Positions 24,749 through 33,637 of a stretch of 64,000 nt of DNA are shown here, piece after piece. Source of the stretch: Terriglobia bacterium (GTDB taxonomy: Bacteria; Acidobacteriota; Terriglobia; Terriglobales; Acidobacteriaceae). The stretch lies in the NCBI GenBank assembly GCA_020073215.1, contig JAIQFO010000028.1:1-64000 (forward strand), read 5' to 3'. Position 1 is the first letter of the stretch. The number at the start of each line of letters is the position of its first letter. A program made the position numbers and the translations under genes. The notes under the pieces are model-generated. The model saw only the letters and a program-made list of their open reading frames with translations. It had not been told where the DNA came from and did not search any database.

Positions 24749-26611
24749 TCAGGCCATCATTTCTTCGCGGCGATCTGGTTTGGCGACCGCCGCGGGAAGC
24801 CGCAGCCGGAACGTGGTGCCGGCTCCGACGATGGAATCGAATTCCACCGAGCCATAATGCCACTGCATGATCTGGTAGGTTTGCGCCAGCCCGATTCCGC
24901 TGCCGCCTTTGTCGCCCTTGGTGGTGTAGTACAGTTCGAAGATCTTCTCCTGCGCTTCGGGCGGAATGCCGCAGCCCTGGTCCAGCACTTCGGCCAGAAT
25001 CGTTTCCTCATCGCGCCGCGCCTTCAGCGTAAGTTCCCCTCCCGCGCTCATGGACTGTACCCCGTTCAGCACCAGGTTCAAGATTGCCTGCTGCATCAGA
25101 TCGGAATCTACTCGCACCATCAGCGCCTCCTCGGGCAGTTCCTGCACCACGTGCACTCCGTGACGCGCGGCATCGGGTGCGGCCAGCGTCGATACGCTCT
25201 CCAGAATCTTCCGAAAGTCCACGTCTTCCAATCGCAAATCGCGGGGACGGGTGAAGTCCACCAGGATCTGCACGACCCGGTCCAGACGGTGAATTTCGCT
25301 GCCGATGACCTCCATGTGGCGGCGCGTGTCGGGATCGTCCTGCTGCAGCTTGTTTTGCAGCAACTGCAGGTGCAGCACGATGGCGTTGATCGGATTCTTG
25401 ACCTCGTGCGCCACCCCCCGCGTCATCCGCCCGCTGGCGGAAAGACGCCGCGAAATTTCAATTTCGTCCTCGATGCGCCGCACCGATTCGGCATCGCGCA
25501 TGGTCAGCAGCGCCCCAATCGGCGTTCCCTTTTCCTGAATGAAGTCGAGCGAGACCTGCACCCGCCGGCCGTCGGCGGCGTCGAATTCGTATTGCGCCAA
25601 CTGCCGCTGCTGCTGGAACGCCGGCAGAACCACCGCGCCCAGCACCGATCCATCGGAAAAAATTTCTTCCGCCGTGCGTCCCAGAATTTCGCGCCGCGGG
25701 CGTCCCAGAAATTTTTCCGCCGAGGCGCTCACCAGCACCACCCGCGTATCCCGCGTGAACAGCATGAGCCCGTCCTGCAGCTTGGTCATGACCTGCTCGA
25801 CATTGTCTTTCAGGGCGGAAAAAATCTGGTTGGTATCGCGAATTTGCCGGCCCAGGTGCGCGATCTTCAGTGACACCAGCCCAACCTCGTCGCCGGCGCT
25901 GGTCGCCGCGTCCGGCAGCTCGTCCCCCGCACTCGCACTATCCAGGTCCCGGGCAATGGCCTTCAGCGGTCCCAGCGCCACATTGGAAACCACCGCCGCC
26001 AGGATCAGCGAGCAGAAGATCGCGACCACCGAAAAAAATGCCGCCTGTTGCAGTTTCGGCGTCAATTCGTTGCGCAGAAAAACTGTCGAAACGCCTACCC
26101 GAACGCTGCCAAACGCCTGCCGGTCCAACTCCAACCCGATGCTTACGTCATAAACCGTGGCCGGCCCGTACAGCAGGCGCAACTGGCGCCGGAACCCGGC
26201 GCCGCTCAGCACGCTCAAAGGGGCGCGCTCCGGAACCGCCTGGCCATTCAGCGCCGGATTCGTATCGAGTATCGCCACCCCATTCGGATCCATGATGGCC
26301 GCATCGTAGATGATGCGGGAATTCCCCACCACCGATTCCAGCATGTCGTTCAGGTTCGTGTCCGTCTGCAGATAATTCGCGATGGCCGCACGCATGGCCT
26401 TGGGATTGCTCGTGTCAATCCGCGTGCTGGTCAGGTCGGGCACCGCCTTCGACGCGGCGTACTCCAGTTGATTGGTGAGCTGGGAAGCGGTCTCGTCGGC
26501 CCACAGCAACCGCTGCCGCAGCAGTTGCGACAGGTAGATCCAGGAAAAGCCGACCACCAGCGCCGTGAACAGCGTCGTGATCGCGAACACGATGATGAAT
26601 TTGCGTGTCAT
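24749..26611 (-). CDS. Membrane histidine kinase (periplasmic sensor, HAMP, PAS, NtrB-like core)
   Basis: A 620-residue kinase. One N-terminal helix (FIIVFAITTLFTALVVGFSW), a periplasmic sensor of about 150 residues, a second helix (FFSVVAIFCSLILAAVVSNV), HAMP (ALGPLKAIARDLDSASAGDE...), a PAS domain (VEQVMTKLQDGLMLFTRDTR, ending LLTMRDAESVRR), DHp with the phosphoaccepting His in GRMTRGVAHEVKNPINAI, and HATPase (LNLVLNGVQSMSAGG, DQGCGIPPEAQ, GSGIGLAQTYQIM). It lies directly downstream of the NtrC-type regulator at 26717-28123, its likely partner, separated by a family D inverted repeat. Confidence 0.94.
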   Translation of the reverse strand: MTRKFIIVFAITTLFTALVVGFSWIYLSQLLRQRLLWADETASQLTNQLEYAASKAVPDLTSTRIDTSNPKAMRAAIANYLQTDTNLNDMLESVVGNSRIIYDAAIMDPNGVAILDTNPALNGQAVPERAPLSVLSGAGFRRQLRLLYGPATVYDVSIGLELDRQAFGSVRVGVSTVFLRNELTPKLQQAAFFSVVAIFCSLILAAVVSNVALGPLKAIARDLDSASAGDELPDAATSAGDEVGLVSLKIAHLGRQIRDTNQIFSALKDNVEQVMTKLQDGLMLFTRDTRVVLVSASAEKFLGRPRREILGRTAEEIFSDGSVLGAVVLPAFQQQRQLAQYEFDAADGRRVQVSLDFIQEKGTPIGALLTMRDAESVRRIEDEIEISRRLSASGRMTRGVAHEVKNPINAIVLHLQLLQNKLQQDDPDTRRHMEVIGSEIHRLDRVVQILVDFTRPRDLRLEDVDFRKILESVSTLAAPDAARHGVHVVQELPEEALMVRVDSDLMQQAILNLVLNGVQSMSAGGELTLKARRDEETILAEVLDQGCGIPPEAQEKIFELYYTTKGDKGGSGIGLAQTYQIMQWHYGSVEFDSIVGAGTTFRLRLPAAVAKPDRREEMMA

Positions 26612-26617
26612 ACAATC

Positions 26618-26719
26618 AGTACCCAGTACTCGGTACCCAGCGCAATCGTTAAAGAGGGATGCGCGGCAAACGCGGCGGGCCGTTCTTACTGGGTACTGAG
26701 TACTGGGTACTGGGTACTA
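26618..26719. repeat. Inverted GTACCCAGTAC-type repeat, family D, copy 1
   Basis: Left arm 26618-26640 (AGTACCCAGTACTCGGTACC) and right arm 26687-26719 (TTACTGGGTACTGAGTACTG and on) are mutually complementary and internally repetitive. The right arm contains the TAG stop of the NtrC-type gene at 26717-26719. Other copies: 34953-35050 and 37090-37127. Confidence 0.88.
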
Positions 26720-28123
26720 TTCTTCCGCAGCCATCCCCGTATCCTGCGGCCGGCCGTACTCTTTCAACTTGTTATGCAGGGTCTTCAAGCTGATGCCCAG
26801 TATCTCCGCCGCTCGCGTCTTGTTGTTACTGGTCGCCTGCAGAGTTTTCAGGATGAGCAGTTTTTCCGCTTCTCCCACCGTCGTGCCCACCCCCAGGTGC
26901 ACGGCATCGGGATCGTTCACCACCGGCCGCACGCTCTGGCCAAAGCCCGGCGGCAAGTGCTTGGTTTCCACCAGTCCGCTTTCACACACGATCACCGCGC
27001 GCTCCAGCGTGTTGCGCAACTCGCGCACGTTACCTGGCCACGAGTAAGTCTGGAACATGTTGAGCACGGCCTCGCTTACATCCGCCACCTTGCGGTCGTG
27101 CTTCTGGTTCATTTCGGCGAGCAAGCTCTTCACTAACTCGCGGATATCTTCTTTATGCTCGCGTAGCGCCGGCATATGAATATTGAAAACGTTGAGCCGG
27201 TAGTAAAGATCCTGGCGCAGTTCTCCATTGGCAACGGCATCGTCGGGAACCTTGTTGGTGGCGGCCAGCACGCGCACGTCCACTGAAGTTTCGACCTTGC
27301 TGCCGAGTCGCCGCAGCTTGTGGTCTTCGAGCACGCGCAACAGCTTCGCCTGCGTGCCCACCGGCATTTCCCCAATCTCGTCCAGCAGCAGCGTTCCGCC
27401 TTCGGCCAGTTCGAAGCAGCCGGTGCGGCGCTCCAGCGCCCCTGTGAATGCGCCTTTTTCGTGGCCAAAAATTTCGCTTTCGATCAGCGTCTCGGGAATG
27501 GCCGCACAATTGATGGGGACGAACGGTTTGTTGCGCCGCGGACTCAGATCGTGGATGGTGCGCGCCACCAGTTCCTTGCCGGTCCCGCTCGCCCCGGTGA
27601 TCAATACCGACGCCGTGCTCGGAGCCACCAACTCGATCAGCCGGAATATCTCCTGCATTTCAGCGGACGCACCCACCAGCAAGCCCAGCGCTCCTTTGTC
27701 GCGCAGGCGCCGCCGCAGCGATTCGTTCTCCGTACGTGTGTTCAGGATTTCCCCGATATTGGTCAGGATCGAGCGCAGCCGCCGGAAGTCGATGGGCTTC
27801 TCGATGTAGTCCTGCACCCCCAGCCGGCCTGCGTGAAATGCGGTGTCGGTCGCCTTTTGCGCCGTCACCATCACCACCGCGATCGACTGCGCCAGGTCGG
27901 CGAGCTTCTCCACTAGTTCCATGCCGCCCATGCGCGGCATCTTCACGTCCGTGATCACGATGGACGGAGCAAAGGCGGGAATCTTTTCCAGAGCTTCCAC
28001 CCCGTCGGCCGCCGTGGCCGTGCGATAGCCCCATCCCGAGACCAGCTCCGCCAGCCCGGTTCGTTCGTTTTCTTCGTCTTCGACAATCAACACCCGTTCC
28101 TGTGTCATAGGCTCCATCTGCAT
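26717..28123 (-). CDS. Sigma-54-dependent response regulator, NtrC family
   Basis: A 468-residue activator: receiver (VLIVEDEENERT, phosphosite in IVITDVKMPRMGG, VTAQKA, YIEKPIDF), AAA+ domain with Walker A GASGTGKE, the intact GAFTGA loop, TLLLDEIGEM, WPGNVRELRN, and a C-terminal Fis-type helix-turn-helix (AAEILGISLKTLHNKLKEYG). It should activate sigma-54 promoters when phosphorylated by the adjacent kinase (24749-26611). ATGs at 28123, 28117 and 28108 are all in frame; only the last has a GGAG close upstream. It is divergent from the OmpA-type gene, whose promoter region it borders. Confidence 0.95.
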   Translation of the reverse strand: MQMEPMTQERVLIVEDEENERTGLAELVSGWGYRTATAADGVEALEKIPAFAPSIVITDVKMPRMGGMELVEKLADLAQSIAVVMVTAQKATDTAFHAGRLGVQDYIEKPIDFRRLRSILTNIGEILNTRTENESLRRRLRDKGALGLLVGASAEMQEIFRLIELVAPSTASVLITGASGTGKELVARTIHDLSPRRNKPFVPINCAAIPETLIESEIFGHEKGAFTGALERRTGCFELAEGGTLLLDEIGEMPVGTQAKLLRVLEDHKLRRLGSKVETSVDVRVLAATNKVPDDAVANGELRQDLYYRLNVFNIHMPALREHKEDIRELVKSLLAEMNQKHDRKVADVSEAVLNMFQTYSWPGNVRELRNTLERAVIVCESGLVETKHLPPGFGQSVRPVVNDPDAVHLGVGTTVGEAEKLLILKTLQATSNNKTRAAEILGISLKTLHNKLKEYGRPQDTGMAAEE

Positions 28124-28391
28124 TATTCAGGGAAGCGCGCCGCCCCGCAACCCGGTCGGGATGCGGGGATATCATTTTGAGATCGCACCGCAAGAACCAT
28201 CCCGCGAAAATTCGCCCGCCACCCGCCATAGTGATCATACGATTCACCAGCCATTCTTTCTTGGTTGCAAACAGACCCGGTTGCTGTAGAATTTTCTGTT
28301 TCCAATACGGCCTATCCGTCGGTGCCGTCAGCGTTGGTTGATTCCAGTTTCTACTGAATAACTTGTAGTGGATTTGACTCGGAGGAGCTCA

Positions 28392-30290
28392 ATGTCACCT
28401 TGTCGAGATACTTACCGGAGAGGCGCGATTTTCGCGCTCGTTCTGGCCCTCGTTCTGATCGCGTTACCGTCTTTGTTGAATGCACAAACCGCGCCCAAGG
28501 CGCCAACCGCACAGTCGTCAGACGATTTTCCTAAGGTAGAGTTGTTCGTTGGCTATCAGTGGCTGAACCCCGGCGGCAACATACCCGCTTTTCAAACCAC
28601 AGTCGTCACCCCTCCAGACACAGCCACCCGGAGCGACAGTCCTCTGGCCTCCTCCACGACGACGACCACGGTCGTCCCTTTCAAGCTGCCCTCGATCGCG
28701 CAGGGCGTCGGCACCAGTCTGGCTTACAACTTCACCAAGAATCTGGCTCTCGAAGGCGATTACGGCGGGAACTTCAACCGCAACGCCACCATCAGCACCG
28801 CCACCGTTGGGCCGAAGTACACCTGGCGCGGAGAGGGCGTGAACTTTTTCGTGCACACCCTCTTCGGATTCGAACGCCTCTCGAGCAGAGGGATCCCCTC
28901 CAGCAACGGCATCGCCGCGATTCTTGGCGGCGGTATGGACATCAAACTCTGGAAGCCCATCACGCTTCGTCTTTTTGAGGCCGACTACCAGTTCGCGCAC
29001 CTGAACTTCTCCAGCGTGGTATCTCCCATCGACAGCCAGCTCCGCCGTCCAAGCTACAACGGCGCCCGGCTGCGCACCGGCCTGGTATTCAACTTCGGCG
29101 GAGCTCCGGAGACTCCGGTTGCCGCCGCTTGCTCCATCGACCACAACGAAGTTCTGGTCGGCGAGCCGCTCCACGCAACCGTCGCCGCCAGCAACTTCAA
29201 CCCCAAGCACCCGCTTACCTATACTTGGGCGAGCAGTGGCGGCAAGATCGAAGGCAAAGATACGGCCGCGACCATCGACACCACGGGCGCGGCTCCCGGT
29301 ACCTACACCGCCACGGCCCGCGTGGTAGACCCCAAGAAGAAGAAGAACGGCGAAGCGAGTTGCACTTCGAACTTCACCGTGAAGCCGCTCAATCCGCCGC
29401 AGATTTCCTGCACCGCGAATCCCGGCACCGTCGAAGTCGGAACCCCCTCCACCGTCACCTGCACCTGCACCAGTCCTGACAATGCCACCGTCACGGTGGG
29501 CGGCTGGACTTCAAGCGCGGGCAGCGTAGCCGGCACCGGCAACTCCGCAACCCTTACCACCACCGGCGCCGCCGCGGGTCCGGCAACGATCAACGCAACC
29601 TGCACCGACTCCCGCGGCTTGACCGCCTCCACGACGAGCACGGTCACGGTCAACAATCCGCCCCCACCGCCTCCCGTTGTGGACAAAGCACTCGAAGCCC
29701 GCCTTGCCCTCCACAGCGTCTATTTCGCGACCGCGAAACCGACGGTGAAAGATCCCACCGGCGGTCTGGTCGCGAGTCAGGAGCAAACCCTCCAGTCGCT
29801 GGCCACCGATTTCGCGAAGTATCGTGAGGTCAAGCCCGATGCTCACCTGACCCTCGAAGGGCATGCCGATGTGCGTGGATCCGTACCTTACAACCAGGCA
29901 CTCTCCGAACGTCGTGTGGCGCGCGTCAAGAGCTACCTGGTCGAGCATGGCGTCCCCGAGGCCAACCTCGAAACCAAGGCTCTGGGCGATCAACACAACC
30001 TGACTGCGGCTGAGGTGAAGGCTTCGGTGGAGCAGAACCCCGAACTGACAAAAGAAGAACGGGCCAGGGTTCTGCGCAACATGAAGACCATCATCTGGGC
30101 GAGCAATCGCCGGGTGGACATCACCTTGAACGTGGCCGGCCAAGCCGAAACTACCTCGGTACGGCAGTACCCGTTCAATGCCACCGATTCCTTGACTCTG
30201 ATCGGCGGCCGGGAAGCGATCAGGAAGGCCCCGGCGGCCAAGAAGGCTCCCGCGGCAAAGGGCGCGAAGAAGCCAGTGAAGAAGCAGTAA
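28392..30290 (+). CDS. OmpA-family outer-membrane protein with Ig-like domains
   Basis: A 632-residue exported protein. Signal peptide (GAIFALVLALVLIALPSLLN, cleavage near NAQ), an N-terminal beta-barrel-like region (VELFVGYQWLNPGG, SLAYNFTKNLALEGDYGG, GARLRTGLVFNFGG), two Ig/PKD-like repeats with paired cysteines, a Pro-rich linker (NNPPPPPPVVD), and a C-terminal OmpA peptidoglycan-binding domain (VYFATAKPT, LEGHADVRGSVPYNQALSER, RVARVKSYL). The tail is Lys/Ala/Pro-rich (KKAPAAKGAKKPVKKQ). GGAGGAG five bases before 28392 fixes the start, eight codons inside a longer frame. A strong terminator follows. Confidence 0.93.
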   Translation: MSPCRDTYRRGAIFALVLALVLIALPSLLNAQTAPKAPTAQSSDDFPKVELFVGYQWLNPGGNIPAFQTTVVTPPDTATRSDSPLASSTTTTTVVPFKLPSIAQGVGTSLAYNFTKNLALEGDYGGNFNRNATISTATVGPKYTWRGEGVNFFVHTLFGFERLSSRGIPSSNGIAAILGGGMDIKLWKPITLRLFEADYQFAHLNFSSVVSPIDSQLRRPSYNGARLRTGLVFNFGGAPETPVAAACSIDHNEVLVGEPLHATVAASNFNPKHPLTYTWASSGGKIEGKDTAATIDTTGAAPGTYTATARVVDPKKKKNGEASCTSNFTVKPLNPPQISCTANPGTVEVGTPSTVTCTCTSPDNATVTVGGWTSSAGSVAGTGNSATLTTTGAAAGPATINATCTDSRGLTASTTSTVTVNNPPPPPPVVDKALEARLALHSVYFATAKPTVKDPTGGLVASQEQTLQSLATDFAKYREVKPDAHLTLEGHADVRGSVPYNQALSERRVARVKSYLVEHGVPEANLETKALGDQHNLTAAEVKASVEQNPELTKEERARVLRNMKTIIWASNRRVDITLNVAGQAETTSVRQYPFNATDSLTLIGGREAIRKAPAAKKAPAAKGAKKPVKKQ

Positions 30291-30319
30291 TCGCCCCGGG
30301 CGATCGCTGCAAGAACCTG

Positions 30320-30352
30320 ACGGAGGAAGTGCAACCGCTTCCTCCGTTTTTT
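30320..30352 (+). terminator. Rho-independent terminator of the OmpA-type gene
   Basis: ACGGAGGAAG (30320-30329) pairs with CTTCCTCCGT (30338-30347), followed by six T residues. It separates the OmpA-type gene from the next plus-strand gene. Confidence 0.93.
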
Positions 30353-30428
30353 CTTTCGCGGTTCTGTCATGCGCTCCGACCGCTTGCGTACTTTGCCAGG
30401 CTGGGAAACAATCTTTTTGACACCTGTT

Positions 30429-31232
30429 ATGCGACTGGCCTTCGGATTCGCGATCGCGCTTTGCCTAAGTTCCCCGGCGACGGGATGGGCTTCTCCGCAG
30501 CAGGAGCCGGCAGGCTCAAACAACCCGCCTGCGCAAGCTCCGGCCCCGCCCGCTTCCAAAGACAACGCTCCGGCAGAGACCGCACCAGCCCAGAAGTCGC
30601 CGCCAGAGACGGCTCCGGAAAAGAAGGCGCCACAGACGGAACCGGAAACGAAGGCGCCAGAGACGGAACCGGAAACGAAGGCGCCGGCAAAGACGACGAC
30701 CGCTCCCGCGGACCAGGTTCCGGCCGAGACCTCCCCGGCTGCGCCCGCCAATCCGCCGACCCCAGCGGCGGAGACGAAAACACCGGAGAGCGATGTCAAG
30801 CAGGAGCAAAAGATGGATGCGGGTTCGGTCAGCGGAACTTCGACCCCTGCAACACCCCCGAGCGGGGGGACCTCGTCGAACGCAACCAGGAAGCGCCGCA
30901 AGCGCACCGCCTCAGCGCCCGACGGCGCTCCCCGCAGAATTGTAGTGCGCGAGGGAGGAGCGACCGAACCCGCGGAGCAAATCGTGCCCGGCATGACGCC
31001 CGAGGAGGCCACCCGCCAACGCCGGAGTGCGGAACAGTGGCTGGCCTCAACCGGCGACCAACTGGAACAGTTGGCGGCGCGCACGCTCGACGCGCGGCAG
31101 CAGGAAACCGTGGGACAGATTCACAACTATATAGACGGCGCGCGCACCGCGTTGAAGGAAGGCGACGTGCGTAGAGCGAGCACCCTGGCTCAGAAGGCGC
31201 ACCTGCTGGCGGAAGACTTGGTGAAACATTAG
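30429..31232 (+). CDS. Exported Pro/Ala/Glu/Thr-rich protein, unknown function
   Basis: Starting at 30429, MRLAFGFAIALCLSSPATGW forms a signal peptide; an upstream ATG at 30369 adds 20 residues and no ribosome-binding site is clear for either. Residues ~25-150 are Pro/Ala/Glu/Thr-rich, including a 27-bp DNA repeat (ETAPEKKAP, QTEPETKAP, ETEPETKAP). The C-terminal ~80 residues (PGMTPEEATRQRRSAEQWLA, LDARQQETVGQIHNYIDGAR, AHLLAEDLV) look like a folded helical domain typical of exported acidobacterial proteins. Possibly a periplasmic spacer or wall-spanning protein. Confidence 0.7.
   Translation: MRLAFGFAIALCLSSPATGWASPQQEPAGSNNPPAQAPAPPASKDNAPAETAPAQKSPPETAPEKKAPQTEPETKAPETEPETKAPAKTTTAPADQVPAETSPAAPANPPTPAAETKTPESDVKQEQKMDAGSVSGTSTPATPPSGGTSSNATRKRRKRTASAPDGAPRRIVVREGGATEPAEQIVPGMTPEEATRQRRSAEQWLASTGDQLEQLAARTLDARQQETVGQIHNYIDGARTALKEGDVRRASTLAQKAHLLAEDLVKH
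30606..30686 (+). repeat. In-frame 27-bp tandem repeat, three units
   Basis: Units at 30606, 30633 and 30660; units two and three differ at only two positions. They encode nine-residue Glu/Thr/Pro/Lys units in the low-complexity stretch of the exported protein. Confidence 0.85.
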
Positions 31233-31252
31233 CAGCTTGTGGCGGAATTGGG

Positions 31253-31310
31253 ATTCGTATCAGGACATCGCTTTAGCGGTTCCGTAAACACGCCCCTCCA
31301 GGGAGCCGCA
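31253..31310. repeat. Dispersed repeat, family I, copy 1
   Basis: The string TTCGTATCAGGACATCGC and following, ending CGCCCCTCCAGGGAGCCG, is a diverged relative of 51007-51063 (TTCGTATCAGGGCATCGC...). Gene-free and adjacent to a family B repeat. Confidence 0.6.
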
Positions 31311-31340
31311 TCGAAATCGAAGAGCCTGCGAAAATTCTCC

Positions 31341-31424
31341 GTAGAGACGCGGCTTGCCGCGTCTCCCGCACGCACCGCACCTCCTTTTGCTGTAAGAGGG
31401 AGACGGGGCAAGCCCCGTTTCTAC
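31341..31424. repeat. Dispersed palindromic repeat, family B, copy 3
   Basis: Left arm GTAGAGACGCGGCTTGCC..., right arm ending AGCCCCGTTTCTAC. The right end supplies the TAG stop of the minus-strand methyltransferase gene (31421-31423). Confidence 0.85.
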
Positions 31425-32074
31425 TTCCGTTCCTCCCGCCTCTGCGCCACGACCAGCCCGCGGGGTGTGGGCATGAGCACGACCGAGATCAGGCCGTCCT
31501 GCTCGAGTTTAAGTGCGGCCTCGCGGACAATCTTCAAATGCGAACTGGCGTCGTGCATCAGGATCAGGCCGTAGGGATTGATCTGCGGTAGAAAACGCCG
31601 AATCTCCTGCTCGCGGATGGGCATGTCGCTGTCGCTGAACAACAGGTCAATCCTGCCTTCGACCTTCATCTCGAGACTGGATTCGCGGCGCAGTTCGATC
31701 CACTCCGCAAGTCCCGAAGCCTGGATTCGCACCTTGGCGTTTTCGTAGATCTCGCGATCGAACTCGCAGCTAATGACGCGCCCGCGCCCGTTGGCTTTCA
31801 GTCCTTCAGCGATCCAGAGCGTGCTGATGCCGCTGAAAGTTCCGGTCTCCACCACCAGTTCAGGCTTAATGGTCGTCACGACGGTGCGCAGGAACTCCAG
31901 CACCTCGGCCTCGGCGGTCATGGAATCGAACATGTGCCAGCGTTCCGGATGCGGACATTCCGGCGTCGCACGATGATACTCGGGCTGTAGTTGATCGCCC
32001 GTACGCTCGATCTGTCGCAGAATCCGGCGCTCCTGCTTTTCTTTCCTGAAAAAACGACGAAGGCTGAGAGACAT
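31421..32074 (-). CDS. Class I SAM-dependent methyltransferase (Methyltransf_24/CmcI-like)
   Basis: A 217-residue methyltransferase. After a basic N-terminus (MSLSLRRFFRKEKQERRILR) comes SAM motif I (ELVVETGTFSGISTLWIAEG), an acidic motif II (RVISCEFDREIYENAK), IDLLFSDSDMPI, and INPYGLILMHDASSH, the arrangement of class I O-methyltransferases of the Methyltransf_24 type. Substrate unknown. Its last codons and stop run into a family B repeat, so the extreme C-terminus (RREERK) may be repeat-derived. Confidence 0.85.
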   Translation of the reverse strand: MSLSLRRFFRKEKQERRILRQIERTGDQLQPEYHRATPECPHPERWHMFDSMTAEAEVLEFLRTVVTTIKPELVVETGTFSGISTLWIAEGLKANGRGRVISCEFDREIYENAKVRIQASGLAEWIELRRESSLEMKVEGRIDLLFSDSDMPIREQEIRRFLPQINPYGLILMHDASSHLKIVREAALKLEQDGLISVVLMPTPRGLVVAQRREERK

Positions 32075-32425
32075 AGAGGAGAGAAGTGTACCGCAAGGAA
32101 AGCCAAGCGTAGGGGCAGCCGTCCCCGGCTATCCAGCGGGTCGGAACCCCATCAGCGCTATCTTAAGGCAGCGAGCAGTCAATCCGGGAAGTTGGAAAAT
32201 TCCAGTCAGAGCCTGGCGATTTCCGGCCGGATGACCCAGAAGCCGAATTGCACCAAGACTTCTCGGTACCAATTCGGCCAACTTCCTCGAACCGCGTTTC
32301 TGGACCGCAACTGGCAGTTGCCTGATATTGCGACTTACCAGGCATCTGCATTATTTCCGAGTGCGCCGTAATCCGTAAAGACCCGTAACCATCGGTTTTA
32401 GAGCTCTCGAATCAGGCGTAACTTG
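32075..32425. other. Gene-free gap with dispersed repeat H
   Basis: 32110-32140 carries GTAGGGGCAGCCGTCCCC, matching 50948-50975. An inverted pair GGAAGTTGGAAAATTCC / CCAATTCGGCCAACTTCC lies around 32188-32285. No plausible gene is seen on either strand. Confidence 0.55.
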
Positions 32426-33439
32426 TTATTGCTTGAGTCGGAGAAAGCGAGCGGCATTATTGTAGAGGATATCGCGCTTTTGTGCCGGGGTGAGCGAGGG
32501 TGCGTTTTGAATCGAGTCAATGGCGGCGGATAAAGCATCGGGCCAGACCATCTCGTCGGAACCGAACATAATGCGATTTTCAAATCCTGCGTCGATAAGG
32601 CGCTGCAGGTAGCCATAGAATTCCTTACGCGGAAAGGCGTAGTCGATTATGCCGATGTCCACATAGAGTTGAGGGTGGGCGTAGAGAGCGCCGATTGCGT
32701 CGTCGCCCAGAGGCCAACCGGCATGCATGGCCCAAAGACGCAGCTTGGGATGGCGGGCGAGAACATCTTCCAACAGAAGAAGGCTGGAGAAGCGCATGCG
32801 GTAATCTGGCGCGAAGAAATAGGTAGCGCCCGGAGGGCCGGGGCCCATGTGAATACCGACCGGCACATCGAGTTCCTCAGCCAGAGCGTAGTAGGGCTCC
32901 ATGCGCGGATCATTGGCGGGAATGCCGTCGTATTGTTGTCCCACCTCCGCAAAGGCCACGACCTGCTTGCTTGTTACCATTTGTCGCAATTCAGCGACAG
33001 TCGGCTTCCCGGCCTTGGGGTCGAAGGGGGTCGCGGGTAATATGCGCTCTCCACCGGCTTCCTTCCATTTTGCGATTACCTCAGGCGGGCCACTGGCGAG
33101 GGCGGTGACGTTTCGCGACCGAACGATTTTGAGCGTGCGTTGCATCAGCTCTTCATCGGTTGAAGCGGACTGGAGCGGAGATTCACAGGGCGGATGCTTT
33201 ACGAAGGACATTCCGTATGCGTCACCTCTGGTCTTCGGGTCCCGCGTGGGCCATACGGAGAATGGCGCACATATAAATATAGGGGGTGGACCCTGGTTGT
33301 CAGCGTGGGCGGCGTGAAGATGCATATCGATCACCGGCTCGCTGTTGGACTGCGCAAGCGCCGGTAAGGAAATGCGAACGACGACGGCTACTGCACATAT
33401 CAGGAGAGAAATCGCCAAGGAAGATCGAACTCGTATCAT
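32426..33439 (-). CDS. Exported metal-dependent amidohydrolase (amidohydrolase_2 type)
   Basis: A 337-residue TIM-barrel hydrolase. A signal peptide (SSLAISLLICAVAVVVRISL, cleavage near ALAQ) precedes the metal-binding HxH motif (VIDMHLHAAH). Further ligands appear as VGIHMGPGPPG, LWAMHAGWPLGDD and FGSDEMVWP, the pattern of the amidohydrolase_2 / ACMSD-like family that hydrolyses or decarboxylates small substrates. Export is unusual for the family but common among soil-bacterial paralogues. Substrate unknown. It is isolated from its neighbours. Confidence 0.85.
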   Translation of the reverse strand: MIRVRSSLAISLLICAVAVVVRISLPALAQSNSEPVIDMHLHAAHADNQGPPPIFICAPFSVWPTRDPKTRGDAYGMSFVKHPPCESPLQSASTDEELMQRTLKIVRSRNVTALASGPPEVIAKWKEAGGERILPATPFDPKAGKPTVAELRQMVTSKQVVAFAEVGQQYDGIPANDPRMEPYYALAEELDVPVGIHMGPGPPGATYFFAPDYRMRFSSLLLLEDVLARHPKLRLWAMHAGWPLGDDAIGALYAHPQLYVDIGIIDYAFPRKEFYGYLQRLIDAGFENRIMFGSDEMVWPDALSAAIDSIQNAPSLTPAQKRDILYNNAARFLRLKQ

Positions 33440-33637
33440 AGATCCCCGAGAGGATGACGAGCATTATGGTGAAGTAAACGTAGCAAGCCGTCGATTGCGG
33501 GTCAAGGAATCTTGGTCTAGGTTCATCTGTTTCAATCCAACAACTCGCCTGAGTCCTGATAAACGCGGGTAATCGGACAAGTGGAAACCCTGACGCGCTG
33601 CATTCGCCCCGCAGCCGAGGCCGGCTGCCGCCACGCT

